Positions 1 to 9,949 of a DNA stretch of 17,576 bases are shown piece by piece. Origin of the DNA: JBCCFK01 sp965262315. GTDB taxonomy: Bacteria; Actinomycetota; Acidimicrobiia; Acidimicrobiales; UBA8592. The position numbers and the translations under genes were made by a program. Each line of letters starts with the position of its first letter. Position 1 is the first letter of the stretch. Below the pieces are notes generated by a model. It searched no databases and had not been told where the DNA came from. It saw only the letters and a program-made list of their open reading frames with translations. The stretch is taken from assembly GCA_965262315.1 (NCBI GenBank), contig CBDHFJ010000012.1:1-17576 (forward strand), given 5' to 3'.

Positions 1-219
1 GCGCTCGACGTCAACGGCGACGGGCGGCACGAGCTGGCCATCGGGGTGCCGCGTGAGGACTTCGGCAACGCCCGCGACGCCGGCATGGTCACGATCGTCC
101 GAGCCAACCGCAACGGCCTGACCGTGCAGCGGGACTATTCGTTCTCCCAGGCCAACCTCGCGGGCAAGCGCGAAGCCGGGGACCAGTTCGGGTCGGCCCT
201 CCCGGGCTCCACGTTCTGA
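1..219 (+). CDS. FG-GAP repeat protein, C-terminal fragment
   Basis: This is the last 72 codons of a gene that begins before the window; the stop is TGA at 217-219. The translation opens with ALDVNGDGRHELAIGVPRED and continues with a DAGMVTIV-type strand. That is the FG-GAP/integrin-alpha-type beta-propeller repeat: a DxNxDG calcium-binding loop, then a (D/E)LAIGVP strand, then a second strand. Such proteins are usually secreted or surface-attached and used in adhesion or as cell-surface beta propellers. The N-terminal signal peptide and earlier blades cannot be seen. The last repeat ends in QFGSALPGSTF, which looks like the first strand of a further, incomplete blade, so the natural C-terminus seems intact. 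The next gene starts 7 bases downstream on the same strand. Family assignment is good; the specific role is unknown. Confidence 0.8.
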   Translation, partial: ALDVNGDGRHELAIGVPREDFGNARDAGMVTIVRANRNGLTVQRDYSFSQANLAGKREAGDQFGSALPGSTF

Positions 220-226
220 GCACACG

Positions 227-721
227 ATGACCGTCACCGATCACCAGCCCACGGACGCACCAGGCACCCCGAGAGACCTCGGTGCGGTTGTCGCGATCCA
301 CATCGCGGCCAGCGCCGGCGAACCCATGACCCCTCGTGAGACCGTCACCGCCGTCGCCGGAGTCGGCATCGTCGGGGACCGCTATCACGGCAGCCGCCAC
401 CGCCACGTCTCCGTCCAGTCGCTCGAGGAGCTCGCCGAGGCCGCGACCGCACTCGGGCGGGAGATCGACCCGGGGCTGACTCGCCGGACCGTCACCGTCG
501 AGACCGGCCGCATCCCGACCACGCCCGGCAGCATCATCGAGGTGGGCGACGTCCGCCTCGAGGTCGTCCGCATCGCCGCGCCGTGCGCTCGCATGGACGA
601 CGAGATCGGCGTGGGTGCCCGTCCGGCGCTCCGGCGGCGCGGCGGGTCGATCTGCCGGATCGTCGACGGTGGCCAGATCGCGGTCGGGGCGCCCGCCAGG
701 GCAATCAGCGCCCTGCCGTGA
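227..721 (+). CDS. MOSC domain-containing protein
   Basis: A 164-residue protein made of a single MOSC (molybdenum cofactor sulfurase C-terminal) domain. Visible hallmarks are GIVGDRYH at 47-54, the SVQSLEEL segment near 62-69, the strand pair TTPGSIIEVGDVRLEVVRIAAPC ending in the conserved cysteine C120, and the closing GGSICRIVDGGQIAVGAPAR at 139-158. MOSC domains bind sulfur or Moco-related ligands through the conserved Cys and occur alone or in reductases such as YiiM and MARC. Stand-alone members like this one often have no assigned substrate. The ATG lies 7 bases after the stop of the FG-GAP gene with no clear Shine-Dalgarno sequence. The first 20 residues are a variable extension, so a later start cannot be excluded. 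The 3' end overlaps the convergent AhpD-like gene by 17 bp. No other Moco gene is nearby to suggest a pathway. Confidence 0.85.
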   Translation: MTVTDHQPTDAPGTPRDLGAVVAIHIAASAGEPMTPRETVTAVAGVGIVGDRYHGSRHRHVSVQSLEELAEAATALGREIDPGLTRRTVTVETGRIPTTPGSIIEVGDVRLEVVRIAAPCARMDDEIGVGARPALRRRGGSICRIVDGGQIAVGAPARAISALP

Positions 722-1574
722 CCGCGGTGCGGGCGATCCCGTCCGCAACCGCGAGCGCCATGACCGTCTGCACCACACCGGTGTCACCGCAGCGGTCACG
801 CAGCGCCGAGATGTGATCGGCATCGATGGCGCGGACGTCGAGCAGGAACGCCTCGGTCAGCCCCACCACCAGCTCCTCCAGTTCGTCGGCGGGGGAGACC
901 GCAGCACCCCACGACGCGCCGACGAGTGTCCCCACCCGCGCGTCGATCAGGTCGAGGCAGGCCGCGGGAACCCCGTCGAGACTCCGAAGGGCATCGGCCA
1001 TCACCAGCCAGCGGGCGTGGAGGTCCGGGTTCGGCTCGAGCACGGATGCCCGCCGGTCGGGGCCAGCCTCTGCCACCACCTCACTCGTCGGCGCCGGCGT
1101 CGGCAGCACGGTGGTGTCCATGGCGTCGGGTTCCAGCCCGAGCGCGATGAGCATCTTGGAGAATCCGTGGAACAGGCCGAGGCCCAGCGCGAGCTCGGTG
1201 AGCTCGGCCGGATCGAACTCGCTGCGCACCTGCTCGGCGAGCGGCGAGGGCATCGGGCCGGGCGTCACCAGCATGTGATCGGTGAACGCCAACGCCACCT
1301 TCCACCGGTCGGGCAGTTCAGTGGTGTCGAATCCGTCGTCGACCAGATCGGCCAACTCCTCGGTGAGCCCCGCCTCACGGGCGAGGGAGAACCGGACGTT
1401 GCGTCAATAGCCGCAGTCGGTCACCCGGGCGTTGCGCAGCCGGACGACCTCCTTCAGCCGTTGATCGAGACGACCCTCACGCCAGAACCAGCCGTACAGG
1501 TCGAAGAAGGCCTCACCCGCACCAGGCGCGGCCGCGAACAACCCCGACCCACTCGATCGCTTCGCCTCTGCCAT
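705..1574 (-). CDS. AhpD/carboxymuconolactone decarboxylase-like protein with in-frame TGA at the CxxC position (candidate selenoprotein)
   Basis: Read from ATG at 1574 with the TGA at 1404-1406 decoded as residue 57, this gives a 289-residue protein. The core is KEVVRLRNARVTDCGY-U57-RNVRFSLAREAGLTEE, the redox segment of the AhpD/CMD family, where Cys-x-x-Cys is normal: C54 is present and TGA replaces the second Cys. The frame stays open and protein-like for 232 codons after the TGA. A second alpha-helical half follows (DRWKVALAFTDHMLV near 90, ELTELALGLGLFHGFSKMLIALG near 120). The usual AhpD His four residues after the second Cys is R61 here. Family members are thiol oxidoreductases or peroxidases. 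The ATG is preceded by TACCGT and six bases, so the transcript is probably leaderless. Without Sec decoding, only a 56-residue peptide or a restart after the TGA would be made. The alternatives are a nonsense mutation or a sequencing error. The family call is firm; selenocysteine is inferred from the position and the downstream hairpin. Confidence 0.75.
1368..1386 (-). promoter_or_regulatory. Candidate bacterial SECIS hairpin
   Basis: In the mRNA sense, bases 18-36 after the in-frame TGA form CCUCGCC-CGUGA-GGCGGGG: a 7-bp stem (six Watson-Crick pairs and one U-G) with a 5-base loop holding GU at its second and third positions. Known bacterial SECIS elements lie inside the coding region just downstream of UGA, with a small apical loop roughly 16-37 bases away that carries a G (often GU) near its 5' side for SelB binding. 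This hairpin fits that geometry. GC-rich coding DNA forms hairpins by chance, so it is supporting evidence only. Confidence 0.45.
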
Positions 1575-1580
1575 GGCCCC

Positions 1581-1586
1581 ACGGTA
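1581..1586 (-). promoter_or_regulatory. -10 element of AhpD-like gene, leaderless geometry
   Basis: TACCGT on the minus strand is followed by six bases (GGGGCC) and the ATG at 1574, so transcription would begin at or next to the start codon. The same TACCGT box and spacing precede the genes starting at 7339 and 13907 in this window. No good -35 is visible. This choice of start places the CxxU motif inside a full N-terminal region. Confidence 0.5.
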
Positions 1587-1662
1587 GTCAATGGCCGGCC
1601 CGCGAGCCGTGGTGGCACGCTTGCAGGACGAGGTTGCGGCCTCGGCGGCGGTTCCGACGCCG

Positions 1663-4470
<2,808 letters not shown>

Positions 4471-4478
4471 GGGCGACC

Positions 4479-4484
4479 AGGGTA
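4479..4484 (-). promoter_or_regulatory. -10 element for leuS
   Basis: TACCCT on the minus strand lies 8 bases before the leuS ATG. This is the same leaderless arrangement as other genes here and suggests that leuS has its own promoter in the short gap after the EAL-like gene. No -35 is recognisable. Confidence 0.4.
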
Positions 4485-4521
4485 CGCGGCGCCCTCCCGC
4501 ATCAGGCGGGTTTTGGGCGTG

Positions 4522-5181
4522 TCAGTGCGCCGGTGTGTGCTGGAGGTGATCGACGCCGCTGGCGGCCAACGCCTGGCGATGCCGGCCGTCCGCGATCGCG
4601 AGCGTCGAGCGTCCGGCTTGCCGAGCGGCGGCAATCACGGCGTCGAGCAGGCGCGGGTCTCGTCCCGGTGCGGTGACCGACGAGGCGAGGCTCAGGCCGT
4701 CCAACGGGAAGCGCTCGACGAGCGACAGGTGGCGCCGGCTCGACACTTCGTGAAGGAACAGCCGGGCACCGGCCGCACGGAACCGACGCAGGTTGTCCGT
4801 GGCGGCGCCGTCGGCGAGCGCGAGTCCGTGGTGGGGGACCTGGATCAGGCACGAGGTCGCGGACCGGCCGGCCATCGAGATCTCGTGCAGCAGCGACTCG
4901 GCCGTGGTCGGGCGAAGGAGATCGTCCCGTGTGACGTCGAACGCGAGGAAGGCTGGCTGCTCGTCGAGGAGCGCCAGTGCGCGAGCGGCACGGCTGAGCA
5001 CAGCCTCGGTGCGCAGGAGGCCTCGCGGCCGCAGCACCGCCAGGCCGTGGTGGCCGAGGGCCGCGTCCGAGAGCGGCTCGATCGGGGCGAAGGCGACGTC
5101 AGCGTCGACATCGCAGACGAGGGACCCCTGGCGGGTCGCGCCGTCGGTGATCGCCACTGTGCCGCGCTCGTCTCGTCCCAT
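4522..5181 (-). CDS. Degenerate EAL-like domain protein
   Basis: A 219-residue protein starting MGRDERGTVAITDG. Its second half follows the order of an EAL (cyclic-di-GMP phosphodiesterase) barrel. LRRFRAAGARLFLHEVSS (131-148) corresponds to the helix and strand leading into the DDFGTG loop. HLSLVERFPLDGLSLASSV (151-169) corresponds to the ..L..LP.D.LKID..FV strand. RLLDAVIAAARQAGRSTLAIADG (177-199) corresponds to the next helix and the A-E-G-V-E strand. The N-terminal EAL signature and the acidic DDFGTG metal site are absent (HEVSSR instead), so it should not hydrolyse c-di-GMP and may bind a ligand or a protein. The reading frame continues upstream to 5406, but that part overlaps metF and looks non-coding. 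It lies 80 bases after metF and 51 bases before leuS on the same strand, so co-transcription is likely. The fold call is inferred from pattern similarity only. Confidence 0.6.
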   Translation of the reverse strand: MGRDERGTVAITDGATRQGSLVCDVDADVAFAPIEPLSDAALGHHGLAVLRPRGLLRTEAVLSRAARALALLDEQPAFLAFDVTRDDLLRPTTAESLLHEISMAGRSATSCLIQVPHHGLALADGAATDNLRRFRAAGARLFLHEVSSRRHLSLVERFPLDGLSLASSVTAPGRDPRLLDAVIAAARQAGRSTLAIADGRHRQALAASGVDHLQHTPAH

Positions 5182-5261
5182 ACGTCCGTCCCGATGCCTT
5201 GCCCGTGTCTCGATCGGCGACCCTCGCGACGACGTGAGGAATTCGGGCCCTGTGGCCCGGG

Positions 5262-6227
5262 TCACCCAGCCGCGGTCGCCAGCGCCGGCCGTTCGACGAC
5301 GTGCGGGCGCAGGCCCAGGATGCGACACACGCCTGCGGTGAGCTCGGGCTTGTTCATCGTGTAGAAGTGGAACGAACGGATCCCGTGCTCGGCGAGGCGC
5401 CGGCACTGCTCGGCCGCCACGGTCGCCGCGACCAGCGCTCGGACGTCAGGGGCGTCGTCGAGCCCGTCGAACAGCTCTCGGAGCCACGCCGGGACACCCG
5501 CCCCGCAGCGCTCGGCGAATCCCGCGACCTTGGCGAAGTGTGTGATCGGCATGATTCCCGGCACGATCGGTGCGGTGATCCCGGCGGCGCGGGCCCGCTC
5601 GAAGAAGCGCAGGAACACGTCGGCGTCGAAGAAGAACTGGGTGATCGCCTGGCTCGCGCCGGCATCGAGCTTGCGCTTGAGGTTGTCCAGGTCGGCGTCC
5701 GCCGACGCGGCTCTGGGGTGCACCTCTGGATAGGCGGCGACGCTGATCTCCACGTCCGACCGACGGCGGATACCCGCCACCAGTTCGGCGGCGTCGCGGT
5801 ACCCATCGGGGTGACGGCCGTCGTCGGAGCCCTCCGGCGGGTCGCCACGCAGGGCCACGATGTGCTCGACACCCGCGTCGAGGTAGCGATCGACGACCTC
5901 GTCCACCTGTGCCCGGGACTTGCCGACGCAGGTCAGGTGACCGGCGGTGGGCACCCCCGCGGCCACGATGCGCTCGACGGTGGCGATGGTGCGGTCCTGC
6001 GTGGAGCCGCCGGCACCGTAGGTGACCGAGACGAAACGCGGATCGAAGGGAGCGAGCTCGGCCACCGTGCGGTCCAGTCCCTTCTCGCCGGCAGTGGTGG
6101 CCGGCGGGAAGAACTCGAATGACACGTCGATGCCCGGATGCAGCGGCGACGCAGGCCAGGGCCGGCGACCGAGGCGGCCGGCGGCCTCGTCGACGCCGTG
6201 GACGAGGGGGTCGTTGTCGGGGGCCAT
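5262..6227 (-). CDS. metF: Methylenetetrahydrofolate reductase
   Basis: A 321-residue flavoprotein of the MTHFR family, which reduces 5,10-methylene-THF to 5-methyl-THF, the methyl donor for methionine synthesis. Visible signatures are VSFEFFPP (catalytic Glu E38), RFVSVTYGAGGSTQDRT, GHLTCVG, HIVALRGDPPEG, QAITQFFFDADVFLRFFERA, PIVPGIMPITHFAKVAGFAERCGAGVP and the closing GIRSFHFYTMNKPELTAGVCRILGL. The ATG at 6227 is chosen because the preceding gene stops with TGA at 6229-6231, leaving one base between them, and a GGAGGT Shine-Dalgarno lies a few bases upstream inside that gene. Translation is therefore probably coupled to the ArsR-methyltransferase regulator. The N-terminus is about 30 residues longer than the core family and looks disordered. 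Identification is secure. Confidence 0.96.
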   Translation of the reverse strand: MAPDNDPLVHGVDEAAGRLGRRPWPASPLHPGIDVSFEFFPPATTAGEKGLDRTVAELAPFDPRFVSVTYGAGGSTQDRTIATVERIVAAGVPTAGHLTCVGKSRAQVDEVVDRYLDAGVEHIVALRGDPPEGSDDGRHPDGYRDAAELVAGIRRRSDVEISVAAYPEVHPRAASADADLDNLKRKLDAGASQAITQFFFDADVFLRFFERARAAGITAPIVPGIMPITHFAKVAGFAERCGAGVPAWLRELFDGLDDAPDVRALVAATVAAEQCRRLAEHGIRSFHFYTMNKPELTAGVCRILGLRPHVVERPALATAAG

Positions 6228-6228
6228 G

Positions 6229-7218
6229 TCAGGCCACCTCCAGGGAGTAGGTCGATGGTGCATCGGATCGTTGGACCGCCGTCCACAGGACGACGGTGAG
6301 GGTGTTCTCGTCGACGGTCTCGGGGACGAACCTGGTGGCCGTCACGGCCCCCAGCCCAGCCTCGCGACACCACGCATCCACCTCATCGGTGTCGAAGCCG
6401 AGACGTTGATGCTGGTAGTCCGTCCGAAGCATCTCCTCTGCGTGGGTCTCGAAGTCCACGACGACCAGCCGCCCGCCGGACCGGAGTGTGCGAGCCGCTT
6501 CGGCGATCGCGTGCCCCGGGTCGTCCAGGAAGTGGAGGACGTGGTGCAGGACGGCCATGTCGACGCTGCCGTCGGCGACGGCGACGTTGTGCACGTCGCC
6601 CTGCCGGACCTCGCAGTGCTGCAGGCCCGCTCCCTCGAGCTTGTGGCGGGCGACCGTCAGCATGTCTCGGCTGCGGTCGATTCCCAGCCCGGCCTCGATG
6701 TGCGGACCGGCGATCTCGAGGATCCGGCCCGTGCCGGTCCCGAGATCCAACAACGTGGCCACCTGGGCCGTCGCGAGGCTGTCGAGCAACGCGGCCTCGA
6801 TGGCCGACTCGGCGACGTGGCGATGCCGAATGGCATCCCAACTGGTCGCCACGTCCTCGAAGTAGGACTCGGCCTTCCGAGCCCGGTTGTCACGGATCGT
6901 CTGGAGCCGACGGGCATCAGTGGCCAGCTCGGCGTCCTCGGGGGCGATCGCGTCGAGGAGCGACCGGACCACGGGTGCTGCGGCGGCGCCGCGATCGAGG
7001 CGAAAGTACGCAGCCCGACCTTCGGCGTTGCGGCGGAGGAGCCCGGCCTCCTGGAGCAGCTTGAGGTGGCGGGAGACACGTGGTTGCGACTGTCCGAGGA
7101 CCAGCACGAGCTCGGAGACCGTCAGCTCGTGCTGATCGAGGATCGCGAGGATGCGGACGCGGCTCGGGTCACCGATCGCTTTCGCGACCACCACCGCGTG
7201 CGCTGCGGACAATGCCAT
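6229..7218 (-). CDS. ArsR-family HTH regulator fused to a SAM-dependent methyltransferase
   Basis: A 329-residue two-domain protein. Residues 5-75 form an ArsR-type winged helix (AKAIGDPSRVRILAIL, then SQPRVSRHLKLLQEAGLLRRNAEGRAAYFRL). The metal-binding ELCVCDL motif is replaced by ELTVSELV, so a metal-sensor role is unlikely. Residues 115-300 form a class I methyltransferase: motif I LLDLGTGTG at 156-164, acidic GIDRS at 179-183, QGDVH at 206-210, HHVLHFLDDP at 225-234, and GGRLVVVDF at 248-256. It is followed at one-base distance by metF. Fusions of this type next to methionine-cycle genes, together with the known SAH-responsive ArsR regulators of that cycle, suggest a SAM/SAH-sensing autoregulator; that is an inference. 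The start is set at 7218 because the promoter predicts initiation there; an in-frame ATG at 7230 lies inside the -10 region. Confidence 0.88.
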   Translation of the reverse strand: MALSAAHAVVVAKAIGDPSRVRILAILDQHELTVSELVLVLGQSQPRVSRHLKLLQEAGLLRRNAEGRAAYFRLDRGAAAAPVVRSLLDAIAPEDAELATDARRLQTIRDNRARKAESYFEDVATSWDAIRHRHVAESAIEAALLDSLATAQVATLLDLGTGTGRILEIAGPHIEAGLGIDRSRDMLTVARHKLEGAGLQHCEVRQGDVHNVAVADGSVDMAVLHHVLHFLDDPGHAIAEAARTLRSGGRLVVVDFETHAEEMLRTDYQHQRLGFDTDEVDAWCREAGLGAVTATRFVPETVDENTLTVVLWTAVQRSDAPSTYSLEVA

Positions 7219-7225
7219 GCATAGA

Positions 7226-7254
7226 AACATAAAGATGTTGTTATGTATTGTCAA
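7226..7254 (-). promoter_or_regulatory. Promoter and probable operator of the ArsR-methyltransferase/metF operon
   Basis: On the minus strand there is TTGACA (7249-7254), a 17-base spacer and TATGTT (7226-7231), close to the sigma-70-type consensus and AT-rich in a GC-rich region. The predicted start falls about 7 bases on, at the ATG at 7218, giving a leaderless mRNA. An inverted repeat ACATAA-N8-TTATGT (7227-7246) covers the -10 and most of the spacer, which suits repression by the ArsR-like product of the first gene. Confidence 0.75.
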
Positions 7255-7326
7255 CGACCGGCGCGGACCGGCGACGACAGCTCGCCGGCGGACGCCGGCG
7301 CCCTGTCCCTCCTCGGCCGAGCGGGA

Positions 7327-7332
7327 TACCGT
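7327..7332 (+). promoter_or_regulatory. -10 element of the DinB-like gene
   Basis: TACCGT is followed by GCCGCC and then ATG at 7339, the leaderless geometry seen for other genes in this window. There is no Shine-Dalgarno sequence before this start, which supports both the start choice and the leaderless reading. Confidence 0.5.
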
Positions 7333-7338
7333 GCCGCC

Positions 7339-8130
7339 ATGACCGACCTCGCCGCTGACCTGCAGGCCCAGATCGACGCCCTCGAGGAGGTTGGTGCGGC
7401 CTCGATCGCGCTGGCCCGAGCACTGAGCGAGGCCGAGGCCGCCCGGGCCACCGACTGCCCCGGCTGGTCGGTCCAGGACCACCTCGCCCACATGGTCGGC
7501 CTCGAGCAGGTGCTCGACGGCGCTCCCGTGCCTCAGGTGGAGCTGCCGCCCTTCGATCACGTCGTGAACGACATCGACGCGTACATGGAGCGCCCTGTGC
7601 ACGCCCGCCGCGGCCTTCCGATGGTGAACATTGCCGACGAGTTCGCCGGCATGTTGCCCCGCCGTCTGGATCGCCTCCGCGCCCTCGCCTCGGAGGGCGA
7701 CCCCGACATGGCGGGGCCGTTCGGCGCACCTCGACCGATGTCGCAGGGTCTCCCGATCCGGGTGTTCGACCTGTGGACCCATGAGCAGGACATGCGACGT
7801 GCAGTCGGTCGGCCGATGCGGCTCGACGGCGTGTCCGGGCCGATCGTCGCCGAGCGAGTGGTTTCACTCCTGGCCGGTGCGCTCCCGGCCCGTGCCCCGG
7901 ACCTCGACGCGAGCCTCACCTTCGTGGTCACCGGCCCATCCGTGGCCGAGGCCACGGCCGTCTTCGGCGACGGTCACGGGGCCGCAGCCACCATCGCCGC
8001 CGACCTCGGTGTCATCGCCAGGCTCGCGTGCGGGCGCGGCGACGTCGACGACCTCCTGGACGCCGCAGACCTCGATGGCGACGCCGCGACCATCGACGTG
8101 GTCAAGCCCCTGCTGGCGTTGACGCCCTGA
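7339..8130 (+). CDS. DinB/mycothiol-dependent maleylpyruvate isomerase-like protein
   Basis: A 263-residue protein of the DinB-like four-helix-bundle superfamily, of the kind annotated as maleylpyruvate isomerase N-terminal (MDMPI) proteins in actinobacteria. The N-terminal helix pattern ends in TDCPGWSVQDHLAHMVGLEQ (38-57) with metal-binding-type His H48 and H51. The second signature is RVFDLWTHEQDMRRAVGRP (141-159) with H148, E149 and D151. The C-terminal part (about 190-263) resembles the SCP2-like/MDMPI C-terminal domain (LTFVVTG at 193-199, then strand-rich sequence). Relatives use mycothiol or bacillithiol as cofactor in isomerisation or thiol transfer, but most have no known substrate. 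It is divergent from the ArsR-methyltransferase gene (120-bp shared intergenic region) and convergent with the helicase. The family is fairly certain and the reaction is unknown. Confidence 0.8.
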   Translation: MTDLAADLQAQIDALEEVGAASIALARALSEAEAARATDCPGWSVQDHLAHMVGLEQVLDGAPVPQVELPPFDHVVNDIDAYMERPVHARRGLPMVNIADEFAGMLPRRLDRLRALASEGDPDMAGPFGAPRPMSQGLPIRVFDLWTHEQDMRRAVGRPMRLDGVSGPIVAERVVSLLAGALPARAPDLDASLTFVVTGPSVAEATAVFGDGHGAAATIAADLGVIARLACGRGDVDDLLDAADLDGDAATIDVVKPLLALTP

Positions 8131-8214
8131 CCCAGGCGTCGGCCCGCCACCTGCCCACGCAGGCACCCCGACGTCCACCTCCTCGACCTGCAGAAGCAGG
8201 CGCCCAGGGGCGCG
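8131..8214. terminator. Convergent intergenic region with short GC hairpins
   Basis: Between the convergent DinB-like and helicase genes there are two small 5-bp hairpins with 4-base loops, CCTGC-CCAC-GCAGG and CCTGC-AGAA-GCAGG. Neither has a T tract. They could serve as weak bidirectional terminators; nothing else is seen here. Confidence 0.25.
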
Positions 8215-9723
8215 TCAGCGCGGCTGCTGGAGATGCGCTCGGCGAGCCTTGCGGTTCGGCCCACCCGCCCGCGGCGGCTTGGTCGTCCCGTTCCGCCCCC
8301 GCTTGGGGGCACCGCTGCTCTCGGAGCGCTTCGACGCAGCGCCCGATTTGGCACCGCCCGACCCGCCGGCCTTGCGCTGCCCATCCGAGTCGCCCTTCGC
8401 CGAGGAGCGGCCTCCCGAGCGCCGCTTGGCCCCGGAGCGTCCACCCTTCGCGTCACCACTGTCGGACCGGCGACGGTCGCCCTTGTCACCCTTGGCATGC
8501 CCACGGCGCTTGCCGCCACCAGCACGCCGGGACCGTGTCTGCTTCGACTGGGTCTCGCGCTCGCGCTTGGGCTCGGGCTCCGCCACAGGCGCCGGCGGGT
8601 CCGTGGCATCGAGCCCATCCACGTCGGGCTCGGTGATCTCGACGTCGAGCCCGGCCTTGCGCTGGGTCTTGCGGGTCTCTTTGACCTGGTCGGGCTGGAC
8701 GAGCGAGACCACCATCCCACCCTTGCCCGCCCGCGCCGTCCGGCCAGCGCGGTGGATGTAGGTCTTGTGATCCTCGGGCGGGTCGAAGTGCAGCACCAGT
8801 TCGACGCCGTCGACGTGGATGCCGCGGGCCGCGACGTCGGTGGCCACCAGGGCCTCGACCCGGTGCGAGCTGAAATCCCGGAGCGCGCGGGTGCGCTGTG
8901 CCTGGCTGCGGCCGCCATGGATCGGCGCCGCCTTCACACCGCGCTTGCCGAGCTGCTTGGCGAGTCGGTCGGCCCCGTGGCGGGTCCGGCAGAACACCAC
9001 GGCCGGCCACACCTTGGTCAGCAGGGCCGCCGCCACGTCGATCCGGTCGGCCCGGTCCGTGCGCCAGAAACGGTGGTCGGCGAGGGTGATGTCGGGGGTC
9101 TCCTCACCGACCTCGTGACGGACCGGATCGTGCTGGTACCGCTCGGTCAGGGTGGCGATGTCGCCGTCGAGCGTCGCGGAGAACAGCAGTGTCTGTCGGT
9201 CGGGGCTGGTCTGGTCGAGGAGTCGCTTGACCGCCGGCAGGAAGCCCATGTCCGCCATGCGGTCGGCCTCGTCGATGACCACCATGTCCACGTCTTCGAG
9301 CGACAGCCTGTCGTCACCGAGGAGATCCTCGAGACGACCCGGGCACGCCACCAGCAGGTCCACGCCAGCCTTGAGCGCGTTCACCTGCGGGCCGTAGCCA
9401 ACACCGCCGTACACCACGCCGATGCGGAGATGGTCCGCGAACGTGCGGATCTCGTCGGCGATCTGATCGGCCAGCTCCCGGGTGGGGGCGAGGACGAGCG
9501 AGCGGGGGCGCCGCGACTGGGCGTGTTGTGTGCGCGCCGACAGGGGGATGCCGAAGGCGATCGTCTTGCCGGAGCCGGTCGGGGCGCGGCCGCAGACGTC
9601 GCGGCCGGCGAGGCCGTCCTTGACGGTCGCCGCCTGGATGGCGAAGGGATGCTCGATACCACGCTGCAACAGGGCAGCGACGATCGGAGCGGGCACGCCC
9701 AACTGGGCGAACGTGGGTGACAT
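8215..9723 (-). CDS. DEAD-box ATP-dependent RNA helicase
   Basis: A 502-residue superfamily 2 helicase that would unwind short RNA duplexes in ribosome assembly, mRNA decay or cold adaptation. In order: Q motif TFAQLGV...PFAIQ (4-30), Walker A APTGSGKT (47-54), PTRELADQI (80-88), ACPGRLEDLL (126-135), DEAD (151-154), SAT (182-184), VVFCRTRHGADRLA (242-255), ATDVAARGIHVDGVELVLHFDPP (294-316) and HRAGRTAR (324-331). From about residue 380 to the end is a low-complexity tail rich in Lys, Arg, Gly and Ser with repeated KGD, GGAK and SGGRS-like units, typical of RNA-binding tails of actinobacterial RhlE/DeaD-type proteins. An AAGGA Shine-Dalgarno lies just before the ATG at 9723, so unlike several neighbours this gene has a leader. 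The specific subgroup (RhlE-like) is a guess, so no symbol is given. Confidence 0.95.
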   Translation of the reverse strand: MSPTFAQLGVPAPIVAALLQRGIEHPFAIQAATVKDGLAGRDVCGRAPTGSGKTIAFGIPLSARTQHAQSRRPRSLVLAPTRELADQIADEIRTFADHLRIGVVYGGVGYGPQVNALKAGVDLLVACPGRLEDLLGDDRLSLEDVDMVVIDEADRMADMGFLPAVKRLLDQTSPDRQTLLFSATLDGDIATLTERYQHDPVRHEVGEETPDITLADHRFWRTDRADRIDVAAALLTKVWPAVVFCRTRHGADRLAKQLGKRGVKAAPIHGGRSQAQRTRALRDFSSHRVEALVATDVAARGIHVDGVELVLHFDPPEDHKTYIHRAGRTARAGKGGMVVSLVQPDQVKETRKTQRKAGLDVEITEPDVDGLDATDPPAPVAEPEPKRERETQSKQTRSRRAGGGKRRGHAKGDKGDRRRSDSGDAKGGRSGAKRRSGGRSSAKGDSDGQRKAGGSGGAKSGAASKRSESSGAPKRGRNGTTKPPRAGGPNRKARRAHLQQPR

Positions 9724-9803
9724 TGGAGTCCTTCCGGGGAGGGGCCGGCGCTGCCGCTACGAGCTCACACGAGGGGCCGGCCTCCCCATGGATGCAGGTT
9801 CCC

Positions 9804-9809
9804 AGGGTA
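9804..9809 (-). promoter_or_regulatory. Possible -10 element for the helicase gene
   Basis: TACCCT on the minus strand would start transcription about 75 bases before the helicase ATG, leaving a GC-rich 5' leader with a Shine-Dalgarno sequence. No -35 is clear. The remaining intergenic sequence (9724-9998) shows no other feature than this and the divergent promoter at 9950. Confidence 0.3.
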
Positions 9810-9949
9810 CCGACCGTCCGCGCCGGCCATGCGGATCGGCCCGACGAGGCCCAGCGCCCGGGGACGAACAGCCCGCCCGGTCACTGTCCGGCGCCGTCTG
9901 CGCGCAGGTCGTCCATGCTCATGACCGCTGCGGGCAGCGCGCGGGGCGG

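Noticed and set aside
705..1355. A shorter 216-residue version of the AhpD-like gene starting at TTG 1355
   Set aside because: It lacks the redox motif and the family's N-terminal helices, and the upstream sequence in the same frame is clearly homologous, so it is only the part after the TGA.
6229..7218. Arsenite methyltransferase or arsenic resistance regulator
   Set aside because: The ArsR metal-binding cysteines are absent, no ars genes are nearby and the gene is coupled to metF.
8233..9720. A 495-codon plus-strand frame opposite the helicase
   Set aside because: It mirrors the helicase codon by codon and shows no recognisable domain, while all helicase motifs are present on the minus strand.
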